64,000 nucleotides of DNA from Hyphomicrobium sp. (GCA_002928515.1 PERI01000002.1:1-64000); one strand, 5' to 3'. Counted from the stretch's first letter, positions 28,746-38,242 are shown. Translations and numbers: made by a program. The notes: a model not told the origin generated them from the letters alone.

Positions 28746-29108
28746 GCCCTTCAACCTCGCGTTTCCAAATTCCAGCTTGGTTTTTTCCGACGCAACAAAC
28801 TGGATGAACCACCGGTTCTTCCTGCTTGCCCGTCCAAAGTTTCCCGAAGGAGGTTGCAGCGACCCACCAGACGCTATCCTCGAAACGAGCGGTCAGCCTC
28901 TGGTTTCGCGGCGCTGGAGCCGGAAACTGTGCGAGGTTGACCTTGGGTCCAACGCTAGAACCCATCCTCGGATTGGTCTTTAGGTTGATCGGCAAAACCG
29001 GGCAGGAACATTTTGCAAAGCGCGTTGCCCAAAGTTGTAATGGCGTCGCAGTCACTCCTTTGTCATAGGCAAGCAAAGTTATCCCTTGCGCCGCTTGGGT
29101 GAAGAACC
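28746..29108. promoter_or_regulatory. divergent control region between mxaF and the mxaZYX-like genes
   Basis: About 360 bases without a gene, between the heads of two opposite operons, so it should hold the mxaF promoter and that of the lipoprotein/two-component operon, and the response regulator sites. I could not pick out promoter hexamers or a repeat with confidence. A frame through the region on the minus strand gives sequence without family features. Confidence 0.6.
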
Positions 29109-29654
29109 ATGCACAGAAGCCAAATGCTTGTTGTTACTTTGAACGACAAAATCTCGAAAATTCTGACATCTCTGGCTGTATCTTGTTGTTTGCTGATTGC
29201 TGGATGCGGCGATGAGCAAGTGTCCCAGCAAGATTCGGTAAGAGAAAATAGCAGTTCAGCCAGCGTTGAAAGTCGCCCCGATTGGCTGGAACTGAAAGAC
29301 GACGCGATACCATCCGATTGGTTGATAGAAAGATCGCGAGCTGCTGGCCGACCTGTCAACGACACTGAGATCAAAGAATTGAAGTCAGCCCTCAGCATCG
29401 CAGTTCTTCGCTTAGGCGAATCTGCGCGCATGATTGTGAATCGATCGGCTCAACTAGAAACGATGTTGAAATCTGAAGGCCATGACGAAAGTGCGATTCG
29501 TTTGGTGCCGATGTTGACGAGTGCCATTGGAGAAACTGGACAGACTGAAGGTTTCGGTGCCGTCAGCCAGCATTACTACAATATGAGAAAATCCGGAATG
29601 ACGTCTGCGGAAGCGCTTGAAGACTTACGCAAGCGATACGGACCGCGCGGATAA
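29109..29654 (+). CDS. predicted lipoprotein ahead of the two-component system (mxaZ position)
   Basis: A 181-residue protein with a hydrophobic leader and lipobox LIAGC (Cys near residue 33), then helical, charged sequence. The block DWLIERSRAAGRPVNDTEIKE and the closing LRKRYGPRG are distinctive but I recognise no family. It is read with the histidine kinase gene 35 bases downstream. By position it matches mxaZ, the gene of unknown function beside mxaYX upstream of mxaF in Paracoccus; homology is not established. A membrane-bound partner of the sensor kinase is a reasonable guess. Confidence 0.75.
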   Translation: MHRSQMLVVTLNDKISKILTSLAVSCCLLIAGCGDEQVSQQDSVRENSSSASVESRPDWLELKDDAIPSDWLIERSRAAGRPVNDTEIKELKSALSIAVLRLGESARMIVNRSAQLETMLKSEGHDESAIRLVPMLTSAIGETGQTEGFGAVSQHYYNMRKSGMTSAEALEDLRKRYGPRG

Positions 29655-29689
29655 ATCGTAGCAAGAAATTATACTGCGAGTCACCTTAC

Positions 29690-31159
29690 GTGCTGAAAAT
29701 TGCGCGAACGTTTTCGGTTAGTCAGTGGTTCGGACGATCTGTCCGTCGCCAACTGATCGCCGCTGTCGGCATCATGCTCGCCCTCGCGACACTTGCTGCA
29801 GGCGCCATTGCTGTTGTCAACGGTCGCAAGGCCGTCGATACAGAAATGCGGGCCTCAATCGAATTCGCAGAAAGATATTTGCGCGCACTCGTTCAGCGCA
29901 TCAGTGCTGAAGGCCGAACGGAAAAGCTTGAAGATATTTTATCACTTGAGGCGGGACCACTTCGCCACGCACAGATTTATGTCCAACGCGACAACAGCGA
30001 TCCTAAACTCATTGAACCGCATAGTTCGTTGCGCAACGATCACGACGATACCACTGCTAGTCCTGAATGGTTTACGTCGGTGATGCAGCCGCGAGATGTT
30101 GAGCTCATGCGGCGTTATATTTTTTTTAGCGAGGCGCGTGCATCTATTTTAATTCTTGGAAATGCCGATGATGAGATTGCTGAGAAGTGGCAAGAGTTAT
30201 CAGCGCTCGCTGTCATTTGGTTTTCGGTCATTGGTTTGTTGCTGTCGGGGCTGCATGCTTTGATGGGCCGTATTCTTGATCCTCTCGTTGCCTTAGCGCG
30301 CGGCTTGACTGCGCTTGAAGCTGGCCAACGCGATCAGAGGGTTCATATATCAAGTGTCAGCGAGTTGGCGGAGATCTCTCAAAAATTCAATTCACTTGCT
30401 GTCTCACTCGATCAAGCGCGCGACGAAAATGGCTCTCTCTATCGTCAGATGCAGGATGTTCAAGAGGAAGAACGGCGCCAAATCGCCAGTGAATTGCACG
30501 ATGAAGCTGGTCCATGTCTTTTTGGAATTACAGCTAATACGGAATCCATCGTCCGTCTGACTGACAATCTGCCGGCCAATCAGGCCGATCAAATTCGCAA
30601 GCGGACGTCAGAAATTCTCACAGTAACGGAACGATTAAAATCTATGAATCGTGCTTTGCTGCGGCGTCTGCGTCCGGTTTCGATTGGCAAAGTATCGATT
30701 TCTGGTCTGACTTGGGAATTGCTCCGCGATTTTGAGCGGCGTCATCCAGATGTGAAATTCGTTGCATCGATCGAAACATTTTCTCGCAGCTATGGCGATG
30801 CCATCGACTTGACGGTTTATCGATGTGTTCAAGAAGCTTTGACGAATGCTATTCGCCATGGACAGGCCACCAGTTGCATCGTCAGTCTTGAAGAATCTCG
30901 CATTGATCCTGAAGCATCGCACAACAAAAAGCCGATACTCATCAATCTGACGATACGAGATAACGGTGTCGGCGTGCGGCCTGGCGCGGAAATTGGATTT
31001 GGCCTGGCGGCGATGCGTGAACGCGTACTTTCCGTCGATGGAACTTGGACAGTGAGTGAGAACTGGCCCGCAGGCACAATGGTCACTGTCTCTATACCGG
31101 CTTTCGATGCAAGCCCAACGAAAGTGAATTTGGTACAGCCAGAGCGAATTGCATCATGA
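29690..31159 (+). CDS. mxaY: sensor histidine kinase controlling methanol oxidation (MxaY-like)
   Basis: A 489-residue HisKA_3 (NarX/UhpB-type) sensor kinase. Helices at about 20-42 and 171-190 enclose a 130-residue periplasmic sensor; a HAMP domain (191-245) leads to the phospho-acceptor box EERRQIASELHDEAGP with H270, and the C-terminal ATPase has VQEALTNAIRHG and DNGVGVRPG plus GFGLAAMRERV. The start is GTG. Its stop overlaps the regulator start (ATGA). The symbol is given by position opposite mxaF and by domain type, as in Paracoccus mxaY; the signal sensed is unknown. Confidence 0.85.
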   Translation: MLKIARTFSVSQWFGRSVRRQLIAAVGIMLALATLAAGAIAVVNGRKAVDTEMRASIEFAERYLRALVQRISAEGRTEKLEDILSLEAGPLRHAQIYVQRDNSDPKLIEPHSSLRNDHDDTTASPEWFTSVMQPRDVELMRRYIFFSEARASILILGNADDEIAEKWQELSALAVIWFSVIGLLLSGLHALMGRILDPLVALARGLTALEAGQRDQRVHISSVSELAEISQKFNSLAVSLDQARDENGSLYRQMQDVQEEERRQIASELHDEAGPCLFGITANTESIVRLTDNLPANQADQIRKRTSEILTVTERLKSMNRALLRRLRPVSIGKVSISGLTWELLRDFERRHPDVKFVASIETFSRSYGDAIDLTVYRCVQEALTNAIRHGQATSCIVSLEESRIDPEASHNKKPILINLTIRDNGVGVRPGAEIGFGLAAMRERVLSVDGTWTVSENWPAGTMVTVSIPAFDASPTKVNLVQPERIAS

Positions 31160-31824
31160 CACGTGTTCTCGTTATCGATGATCATCCCATTGTGCTCCAA
31201 GGATGCCAGCGCGTCCTCGAAGATGCGGGCGCGACTGCGATCACGCTTGCATCAACGCCGGTCGAAGGCTTTCGAGCTTATAGAACCGAAAAACCAGATC
31301 TCATTCTCGTTGACCTTGCGATGAACAAAGGCGTTCTGGTCGGCCTCACGTTTATTCGTCGATTGCGCATTCACGATCAGCGTACGCCAATACTGGTATT
31401 GACGATGCATGACGATCCAGTGATCGCCAGTCATGCGCTGAGACTGGGTGCCAATGGCTATATTTTAAAAGACACGTCATCCGTCGATATTGTCAAAGCC
31501 ATGCAAACGGTGCGTCAGGGTAAAACTTTTCTTAGCCACGCTATCGCTTCAGCCATTGCTGTCATGGAGACTAAAGGACGATCCAACCCACTTCACGCAA
31601 TGACGTTGCGTGAATTGCAAACTTTGGAACTCGTTGCGGAAGGTAAACCCTATGGCGCCATCGCCGAGGAGCTGCATGTCAGTTACAAAACGGTTGCCAA
31701 CACATGTTCGCAGATCAAAGCCAAACTGGGCGTTAAATCGCTACCGGAGATGATGCGGATCGCAATTGAGCATCTTCCTGAGATGTCGGGCCGAAAATTC
31801 GATGAGCGACGGTCGAAAATCTAA
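31156..31824 (+). CDS. mxaX: LuxR-type response regulator (MxaX-like)
   Basis: A 222-residue NarL/FixJ-type regulator: a receiver domain with phospho-acceptor D53 in DLILVDLAMNKG, the switch Lys in YILKDTSS, and a C-terminal LuxR helix-turn-helix (MTLRELQTLELVAEGKPYGAIAEEL). It overlaps the kinase gene by four bases, so the pair is one regulatory unit. It probably binds the 28746-29108 region to turn on mxaF. The symbol is inferred from context. Confidence 0.85.
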   Translation: MTRVLVIDDHPIVLQGCQRVLEDAGATAITLASTPVEGFRAYRTEKPDLILVDLAMNKGVLVGLTFIRRLRIHDQRTPILVLTMHDDPVIASHALRLGANGYILKDTSSVDIVKAMQTVRQGKTFLSHAIASAIAVMETKGRSNPLHAMTLRELQTLELVAEGKPYGAIAEELHVSYKTVANTCSQIKAKLGVKSLPEMMRIAIEHLPEMSGRKFDERRSKI

Positions 31825-31923
31825 ACGCGCACGGGAACAAGTTGCAATTTTTCTGCCGTGACTTGGCGCCATCGACTGCCGCATCTAGTGCGCTATCAGA
31901 ATTCTTCGGAAGGGTATCAAATT

Positions 31924-32571
31924 ATGCGTAAAGCGCTTTTATTGTTGGCACCATTTGTCTTGTGTGGACCAGCATGGGCTGAAAAGCCTTGCAAAGAACA
32001 GGTCGATGAGGCGTTCGCCAAGTTGAGGAATAGTAAGGCGTTTCGTCTTGAGACGACGATCGTGAACGCGCAGGGTCGCCTAAAAATGCAAGCTGAATAT
32101 CTATTGCCTGATCGGATGCATCAGAAAGTATCGGTCGGGGAAGAAAGCGGGCCAATGGAAATGATCGTCATTGGAAAAAAGGCATGGTCTAACCAGGGTC
32201 AAGGTTGGGCAGAGTTACCAGAAAAATTTGCTGAGACGGTTGCGACCCAAATGCGCGATACGGTTGCTGAAGCGCCGAAGTCGATGACGGAATTCAAATG
32301 CCTTGGTGACAAGGAGTTTGAAGGCACTACGTATGCCGTTTATCAGGGTATTCTTGCAACGCCACTTGATCCAGCCGCGGAGCAAAAGGGCCCTCGTGTA
32401 ACAGCCGTGCAGGTCCCAAACCAGCAACACGTTTACGTCGATAAGACGACAGGACTACCTGCTCGGAATATCGTGAATTCAGTTACAGAGCCCGACAAGC
32501 GCTTGTTTGACGGCCGATTTACGATCGTCGATGGATTGAAAATTGAAGCACCTGAAATCAAGTCTAACTAG
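31924..32571 (+). CDS. exported LolA-like fold protein of unknown function
   Basis: A 215-residue protein with a signal peptide (ATG 31924, cleavage after AWA) and a long antiparallel beta pattern (FRLETTIVNAQGRLKMQAEYLLPDR) reminiscent of LolA/LppX-type carriers. The two remaining cysteines (EKPCKE and EFKCLG) could form a disulfide. I rejected the 22-codon longer start at 31858 because the signal peptide and the GAAGGG site fit 31924. It lies 99 bases after the response regulator; no known mxa gene matches. Confidence 0.7.
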   Translation: MRKALLLLAPFVLCGPAWAEKPCKEQVDEAFAKLRNSKAFRLETTIVNAQGRLKMQAEYLLPDRMHQKVSVGEESGPMEMIVIGKKAWSNQGQGWAELPEKFAETVATQMRDTVAEAPKSMTEFKCLGDKEFEGTTYAVYQGILATPLDPAAEQKGPRVTAVQVPNQQHVYVDKTTGLPARNIVNSVTEPDKRLFDGRFTIVDGLKIEAPEIKSN

Positions 32572-32652
32572 GTGTTAGACCGCAATCGCTCATGCTGAGA
32601 GCGGTGATGATAGCATCCTAGTTCGTGATTATAAAGTAAGGAGAATGACGTC

Positions 32653-33162
32653 ATGGTCAGACGCATAGCTATTATTTTGTCACTCACATTTGCCTCGCAT
32701 GCAGCGAATGCCGCCGATGGAATGGCCTACGAAGACAACAAACTGAATTTCCGTAATTGTCAGGGAGAAAACGTCACTGCGAGATCTTTTGGGGCCAAGT
32801 TTTCTCTCAGTCGCGCTGGCGCATCTCCTAGTGAGCCAGAGGATGCGATTGAGTTTGCTACATGGGACGGGGAATGCGCCAAGTTTAGTTGGGATTCGGA
32901 CAAATCCGAATTTCAAACAACGAGCCACGGCGCGCAGGTCGGTTCCAGAGTGGTCAAATACGTTGCCTGGGATGGTGGAAAGTGGATGGCGACGCGCACT
33001 GGCGCGGGATTCTACATTTCGCGCGTAGCTAAAAACAATGTTGCTTCAATGTCTAAATCGAATTTTGCAAATGCTGCACAGTGGTTGAAGAGGAGCGATC
33101 CAAATAATTTTGGGGCGGTTACTCTCATCGATGCGCTGACTAAAGCCGCATCAACTGAATAA
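32653..33162 (+). CDS. exported protein of unknown function
   Basis: A 169-residue protein with signal peptide MVRRIAIILSLTFASHAANA, AAGGAG before ATG, and a compact mature domain with two cysteines (FRNCQG and DGECAKF) and several aromatic-rich blocks (FATWDGECAKFSW, KYVAWDGGKW). I recognise no family. It stands between the LolA-like gene and the EF-hand gene, all exported and on the same strand behind the two-component system. Confidence 0.7.
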   Translation: MVRRIAIILSLTFASHAANAADGMAYEDNKLNFRNCQGENVTARSFGAKFSLSRAGASPSEPEDAIEFATWDGECAKFSWDSDKSEFQTTSHGAQVGSRVVKYVAWDGGKWMATRTGAGFYISRVAKNNVASMSKSNFANAAQWLKRSDPNNFGAVTLIDALTKAASTE

Positions 33163-33370
33163 ATTCCTAGGTCAATTGGAAACGCAAGGTCGGCGATTGC
33201 AAAGTGTCCATGCGCGAATTGCCAAACGTTGCATTGTAAAATAGTCGAACCTGACGCCTGTTTTAGGTGGCTAGTTTGGTTGCTTGCAGCTTTCCGTCTG
33301 ATGGTCGGTCGCTTGAGAGCACTGGCGCCAACACTGCCGCTCATAGCAAAAAAAACCTAGGGAGTATGAA

Positions 33371-33673
33371 ATGTCCAAGACCATGTCAGCCGCTATTGCG
33401 GCACTGTTGTTGTCGTCAACTGCCGTCTACGCCGGCTGGGCTGATCATTTCAAGACGCTCGACACCGATGGAAACGGCCGCATCAGCCGCACTGAATGGG
33501 AAGCTAACCAGCAGAAGCTCAAACTTGATCCGACGCCAACTTTTACTGCGATGGATAGCGACGTGAATAATGGCGTCGATGAGGACGAATGGGCTGCGGC
33601 AGAGAAAATGGCGAAGGCTTTCCCTGTTGCATGCAAGTCAGCTACGTCTTCTTGGTGCGAGAAGAAGTACTAA
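33371..33673 (+). CDS. exported EF-hand calcium-binding protein
   Basis: A 100-residue protein with a signal peptide (cleavage near VYAG) and two EF-hand loops: DTDGNGRISRTE, a full 12-residue loop ending in Glu, and DSDVNNGVDEDE, also close to consensus. Two cysteines near the C-terminus (VACKS and WCEKK) could pair. Ca binding is very likely. Being secreted beside a Ca-dependent methanol dehydrogenase cluster, it might buffer or deliver Ca in the periplasm; that link is my inference. GGGAG lies upstream of ATG. Confidence 0.85.
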   Translation: MSKTMSAAIAALLLSSTAVYAGWADHFKTLDTDGNGRISRTEWEANQQKLKLDPTPTFTAMDSDVNNGVDEDEWAAAEKMAKAFPVACKSATSSWCEKKY

Positions 33674-33693
33674 TATTTCGAAACGACGAATTG

Positions 33694-33728
33694 GCTCGAA
33701 ACCCAGGTGATGTTTCTGGGTTTCGAGC
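33694..33728. terminator. hairpin after the EF-hand gene
   Basis: A perfect 13-bp stem (GCTCGAAACCCAG / CTGGGTTTCGAGC) with a 9-base loop, 21 bases past the EF-hand stop. It lacks a strong T-run, so it is probably a weak terminator or a 3' stabiliser. It lies between this operon and the converging tonB end. Confidence 0.65.
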
Positions 33729-33894
33729 GATCAAAATTTGATGAGACACTGCGTTACTTCTTATTTTGGACATTCATCAGGCGTTGGTCCGATAAGCTGG
33801 CTTTAATGGTTTCAACCGCGCGTGGCGGGAAAATTGATGATCTCGCTAGCTCATCGATGATAGCGCTGCTAATTTGGAAATTTTCTTTGGCGCT

Positions 33895-34845
33895 TTAGCG
33901 ATAGTGGAATGGGACTGCAAAGCTGACCGAGTCACTTCCGCCAGGTGGTGGAGGGAACGGGCCCGCACTGCGAACCGCAGCTAATGTTGCGCGATCTATG
34001 ACGGCGTTGCCCGAGGATGACGATATGCGTGCTGATCCAAGGGCGCCTGAGCGCGAAACAGAAAATGAGATAACCACTGTGCCTCGCACACCATTGCCAT
34101 TCGGACGGCGACTCGCGACCTGGGCGCGGACACGCGCAGCGTAACTCACAACGTCACCTTTGCTGGCTGATATTCGGCCAGACGATGCGGCGCTGCGCTT
34201 TGATGCGCGTGTAGATTGATGCGCATTCTCTGCCTTATCCGCTTCATTAGCCGACTTTTTCTTGATCGGCTTAGGGGTGTCTTTGCGGCGGGGCGTCAAT
34301 GCTTCTGGTTTCTCTTTATTCTTGATATCGTTTTTCTGCGATTGCGGATCTTGGGCAGTCAGAGCTTGTGATGCTTCATCGGTAACTTTTTCACTTGTTG
34401 ATGTAATTATTTCTAATGCATCTTTTGCAACAATTTCACTTTGCGGCGTGGATAGAGCGATTGGTTCAGACGGCAAGTCCTTTGTCAGGACTTCTTCTGG
34501 TTGTGTCTGTTTTATCTCTGGTGGGCTTGATTGCATCGAATCAGCTCTGGATGCTTCAAGCTCTAACTCGGGTTGGTATCGTGACGCCTGAGTAACGCTG
34601 GTCGCTGTTAACTCGACACTGATGGCTTCGGATTGTTGCGTTGATCGTCCAGCCTCAGCGAGATGACGATCGATCAGCAAAGCAATTATTGCAGCATGGG
34701 TGGTCAAAGATACTAAGAGAAATATTGATTGAATCGATCCGATAGCCCAGCGACGTTTTCTAATAATGCGATTGGCAGCGCCAGACCCTCCGCGGGTCGA
34801 TTGCGACATCCGCGACATGCTTGTTAGCATCATCGTCATACGCAT
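33895..34845 (-). CDS. tonB: TonB-type energy transducer for haem uptake
   Basis: A 316-residue protein: cytoplasmic basic start, one membrane helix (about 33-58), a long periplasmic spacer rich in Ser, Lys, Glu and Gln with fewer prolines than classic TonB, and a C-terminal TonB domain (GTVVISFSVSRSGALGSARISSSSG then DRATLAAVRSAGPFPPPP). It couples proton motive force to outer-membrane receptors. exbB and exbD are not in the window. It lies 8 bases after hutX, at the end of the hmuR operon, so it probably serves the haem receptor. Confidence 0.88.
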   Translation of the reverse strand: MRMTMMLTSMSRMSQSTRGGSGAANRIIRKRRWAIGSIQSIFLLVSLTTHAAIIALLIDRHLAEAGRSTQQSEAISVELTATSVTQASRYQPELELEASRADSMQSSPPEIKQTQPEEVLTKDLPSEPIALSTPQSEIVAKDALEIITSTSEKVTDEASQALTAQDPQSQKNDIKNKEKPEALTPRRKDTPKPIKKKSANEADKAENAHQSTRASKRSAASSGRISASKGDVVSYAARVRAQVASRRPNGNGVRGTVVISFSVSRSGALGSARISSSSGNAVIDRATLAAVRSAGPFPPPPGGSDSVSFAVPFHYR

Positions 34846-34853
34846 CAGTCGGC

Positions 34854-35384
34854 TTAGCTTTTCGTTTGATCGTACGATGCCCTTAGTTTGTTAAAGTTCT
34901 CCAGTTGCTCGGCCACTAACTCTCTATTCTCGTCGCGGCGTACAAAGATCTTGAACATGGCTTCGCCTGCTTCATTGTAAAACTGAATTGAACATGAACT
35001 TCGGCCCATAAATGGCCGACTGACAAATGCAATCGTTTGACAATTCTGCGCGCGGATGTGCCCGCCGATCGGGCTTTCACCGTGCAGGTTGAAGTAACCA
35101 CGACCAAAAGTACCAGCAGGCAAAATCCCTTCGCATTCGAGTACGATGTCGTTGGTGTGCACTATGAATAGGATTGCTCCCCATTGTGTAATTTCGCGCA
35201 TGATCGGTTCAAATTCTGCTCCCGATACAAGAACGCGATGTTCTTCTGCCATCTCGCGAAGCACATCAAGTGGGGTCACACCATAGTCTCGCGCAATCTG
35301 CTCGACGATACCGTCAGCGTTGCGCAATAGCCGTTCACGTAGTGACAGACGACCCGCTTCTTGGGCAATTGTCGTTTCAGTCAT
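34854..35384 (-). CDS. hutX: haem utilisation carrier HutX
   Basis: A 176-residue cytoplasmic protein of the HutX/HugX family, which stores or carries haem and passes it to a haem-degrading enzyme. The family block GRGYFNLHGESPIGGHIRAQ and the ending FVSRPFMGRSSCSIQFYNEAGEAMFKI are clear. It sits between an IsdG-like monooxygenase gene and tonB on the same strand, matching its job downstream of haem import. Confidence 0.9.
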   Translation of the reverse strand: MTETTIAQEAGRLSLRERLLRNADGIVEQIARDYGVTPLDVLREMAEEHRVLVSGAEFEPIMREITQWGAILFIVHTNDIVLECEGILPAGTFGRGYFNLHGESPIGGHIRAQNCQTIAFVSRPFMGRSSCSIQFYNEAGEAMFKIFVRRDENRELVAEQLENFNKLRASYDQTKS

Positions 35385-35447
35385 TGGATAACCTCGTCCG
35401 GTCGAGACTTACTCGCCATGAATTTCGCAGATTGAATGCATCTGGAT

Positions 35448-35804
35448 TTATGCCGCGACATCGGCTGATTGGAGCACACGTGCTGTGCCATCCGACTGGA
35501 CTTCTTGGAGTACTTGAAAGCCTTCGAATTCAGGATGACCCATGAAGAGCTTCTTTCCTCCGCCTGCACCGGCATGTGCCTTGCGGAAAGATTCAGATTT
35601 CGTCCAGGCTTCGAAATCTGCGTACGATCTCCAGATCGTATGTGAAGAATACAATGCGTGGTCTTCACGTACTGGGCCACGCAGTAAATGGAATGCGACG
35701 AAGCCTGGCTCTTTGTGTAGGTGGCTTTCGCGCGACAACCAAACGTGCTCGAAATCCTTCTCAGATCCAAACTCTACTTTGAAGCGGTTCATGGCGATAA
35801 ACAT
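35448..35804 (-). CDS. IsdG/HmuQ-like haem-degrading monooxygenase
   Basis: A 118-residue ABM-fold (antibiotic biosynthesis monooxygenase) protein. The residues that define IsdG-type haem oxygenases are all present at matching positions: N6, W67 (in FEAWTKS) and H77 (in RKAHAG). Rhizobial HmuQ/HmuD of this type cleave haem to biliverdin and iron. Located between the haem receptor and hutX, it is expected to release iron from imported haem. A few other ABM proteins share the fold but not this triad and context. Confidence 0.88.
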   Translation of the reverse strand: MFIAMNRFKVEFGSEKDFEHVWLSRESHLHKEPGFVAFHLLRGPVREDHALYSSHTIWRSYADFEAWTKSESFRKAHAGAGGGKKLFMGHPEFEGFQVLQEVQSDGTARVLQSADVAA

Positions 35805-35909
35805 CGTATCCTCCTCAGTTATAAATGAAGCGCAACAGACCGGATGCTGGGGATCAGGACCGGTCTGTTGCGCGTTGCACTTGGTTGCTTTGATGAGGAC
35901 GGGAAGACC

Positions 35910-38018
35910 TCAATTCGCTCCAAGACGCATGGTGAGCCCAACGCGCGCGTTCAGGCCTGGACTGTTTTGCAGATCGAGATATTGGACATAGTTCTCATCG
36001 AAAACGTTATCGATGTTGGCGTTCAAGGTGAATTGCTCGCTGATTTCGTACTGCGCGAACAGATCGAGCAACGCATAGGACTCTGAAAATGGAATAGTTG
36101 TAACCCCTGTTGGAGGGGCTTGTTCGTCAACGAACCGCGCTCGCGCGCCAGCAACAAGTTTGTCGTTGAGTACGCGAAACCCAGCGGTCACTGTGATCTG
36201 ATCGGCTGGAATACTAATCAGTCTTTCGTCTGTCTTGTCGTTCACACCTTCAATATGAGATGCGGAAATACCAACGAACCAAAGTCGCGCGTCATAGGCA
36301 GCCTCGACTTCCACGCCTTCAAGCGTAGCATTCGCGATATTCATATACTGAAATGTATCGTCTGTTACGATTGGACGCGTGCCGCCGCTATCATTATTAG
36401 GGTCAATCGATACGCCTTCGATGTAGTCGGAGACTTTATTGCGAAAGACGACGACTTTGCCACGAAAGGCATCGTTTGCTGTAAAAATGCTGTCGTATTT
36501 TAGATTGACACCGAATTCGAAATTTTGTGCCGTCTCGGCATCTAGGTTAGGGTTGGGTATGATCTGGAACGGCGCAGGCTGAGGATGTAAGCCAGCCTGA
36601 AACGTCTCAGTGATTGACGGTGCACGATAGCCTTCTGCATACGTTGCAAACAGCGTCATACCCGTCAGGGGCGTAACGCCCAAAGTTACTTTGGGAGAAA
36701 CACGATCTCCGTCCGACCCTTCAGCTCCAGATCCGCTCAGATCGTACTGGTCGTAACGCAAGGCCGTGATGAGATCTACCGTATCAAAGAATGTGAGTTG
36801 GCTTTGAATGAACGCGCCTGAAACCGTGCGTTCTCCTGTTGGCGTAAACTCGTCGCCATTATCGAATATGTCTTCCGTCTTAACTTTATCGCGGAAGGCG
36901 TCTCCGCCATAGGTTAGCGCTAGCTTGGTATCGCCGAAATTCATCCGCGATGTATTCCATACATCAAAACCTTCTGTCTCGATCTCAAAGGATCGCTGAG
37001 CACCCACCGGGGAAACAATAACTATCGGGAAAGGAGGGGCTCTGCATCCTGCTGGCGGAGGCGTAATAGCGATGCACGGCAGCGACAGCGCGGTCAGCCT
37101 GGTCTGCGTCAGATCAGTGGTGTTGCGGTAAATCTTTGCGCTGAAATCAATGAGCGGATTGTCTGGACTTTGGAACGTGTAGCCTAGTGTGTACTGTTGA
37201 TTGTTAACGTCAGTATCGCGCGGTGATGCTCCGGTCTGCGTCTGGTCGGTGAATTCAGAATTATAGTCGATGAGTGTGCCTGTGATTTCGTGGCCGACGG
37301 CCGGACGCCAACGCGCCTTGATGAGCGCTGAATCAGTCTCATCGCCCGAATTTTCAACGTCATTGCCAGCACCGTCTTCATATTCGTTCGACGACCGACC
37401 GTTGACTTGTCCGAGGATGTCAAAATTTCCAACTCGGACTGCCCCTGTCCCGCTGGCCAGGAACCCGTCGCCATTTGACGAATACTGCGTACGCGAACGC
37501 ACAGCAGCATATTCACCAGGTTTCAAAATATCGTCGGCATCCAAAAGATCGAATGCCACCACACCACCAATCGCTCCCGAGCCATAAATTGTCGCTGTGG
37601 GACCTCGCGTTACCTCAACTTGTGAGAGCATTTCAGGCTCTAAGTAGAATACGCCGTTTGCAGCATGACCGCTGCGTTGGAAGTTTTGTCGTGCGCCTTC
37701 GATTAACACGTTCACGCGGCCAAAATCTTGTAGACCGCGAATGTTGACAGCCTGTGCTGTGTCTTGCGCTGTTTCCTGGGTTGTCACACCAGGCAGCGTA
37801 TTCAAAATATCTGAAACCTTCTCGGCCTGGAACTGTTGGTCCAGCTGATCTTTTCCGACAACGCTTGCTCCAGCCAAAGCATCAATCGCGCTTTCTGTTG
37901 TTTTCGAGGACGTCACGACAATGCCGTCGAGTTGAATTTCTTGCGCCCCTGCTGGAAGCGTCAACGCAACCCAGCAAACACCCGACAACAAACGACATCT
38001 CGAAAAGTTTCGCAGCAT
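35910..38018 (-). CDS. hmuR: TonB-dependent haem receptor
   Basis: A 702-residue outer-membrane receptor with signal peptide (cleavage after PAGA), a TonB box region IDGIVVTS-like at LDGIVVTSSK, a plug domain with NIRGLQDFGRVNVLIEGARQ, and a 22-strand barrel. The haem signature is present: YRAPS (FRAP box) and NPNL, with a His between them in GLHPQPAPF. GGGGG lies 7 bases before ATG. It heads an operon with the haem oxygenase-like gene, hutX and tonB. The 224-base upstream region is AT-rich with no clear Fur or Irr box that I could define. Confidence 0.92.
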   Translation of the reverse strand: MLRNFSRCRLLSGVCWVALTLPAGAQEIQLDGIVVTSSKTTESAIDALAGASVVGKDQLDQQFQAEKVSDILNTLPGVTTQETAQDTAQAVNIRGLQDFGRVNVLIEGARQNFQRSGHAANGVFYLEPEMLSQVEVTRGPTATIYGSGAIGGVVAFDLLDADDILKPGEYAAVRSRTQYSSNGDGFLASGTGAVRVGNFDILGQVNGRSSNEYEDGAGNDVENSGDETDSALIKARWRPAVGHEITGTLIDYNSEFTDQTQTGASPRDTDVNNQQYTLGYTFQSPDNPLIDFSAKIYRNTTDLTQTRLTALSLPCIAITPPPAGCRAPPFPIVIVSPVGAQRSFEIETEGFDVWNTSRMNFGDTKLALTYGGDAFRDKVKTEDIFDNGDEFTPTGERTVSGAFIQSQLTFFDTVDLITALRYDQYDLSGSGAEGSDGDRVSPKVTLGVTPLTGMTLFATYAEGYRAPSITETFQAGLHPQPAPFQIIPNPNLDAETAQNFEFGVNLKYDSIFTANDAFRGKVVVFRNKVSDYIEGVSIDPNNDSGGTRPIVTDDTFQYMNIANATLEGVEVEAAYDARLWFVGISASHIEGVNDKTDERLISIPADQITVTAGFRVLNDKLVAGARARFVDEQAPPTGVTTIPFSESYALLDLFAQYEISEQFTLNANIDNVFDENYVQYLDLQNSPGLNARVGLTMRLGAN

Positions 38019-38242
38019 TTCAATTCCCCCAAATCAGCCAAATGCATTACGGTTGGCTGGCTAGCGAGAGCATCGAAATTTGCTCATGGCGGGCTTGCTG
38101 ATATCGGCCGTTTCGCGCACTGCGACAGTGCTCAAGACGCGACCTATATGCTTAGTTAGTATTATATATTTTTTTCGTCAATATTATTATGCATTCTTGC
38201 GGGCGCATTGCGTCGCATCTGCGACTTGGCTGTGACAGTGCG

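Noticed and set aside
33707-33898. 63-codon plus-strand frame after the EF-hand gene
   Set aside because: Starts inside the loop of a strong hairpin and converges on tonB; no supporting feature.
38019-38242. possible Fur/Irr box upstream of hmuR
   Set aside because: The region is AT-rich and gives several loose matches by chance; none forms a clear palindrome near consensus.
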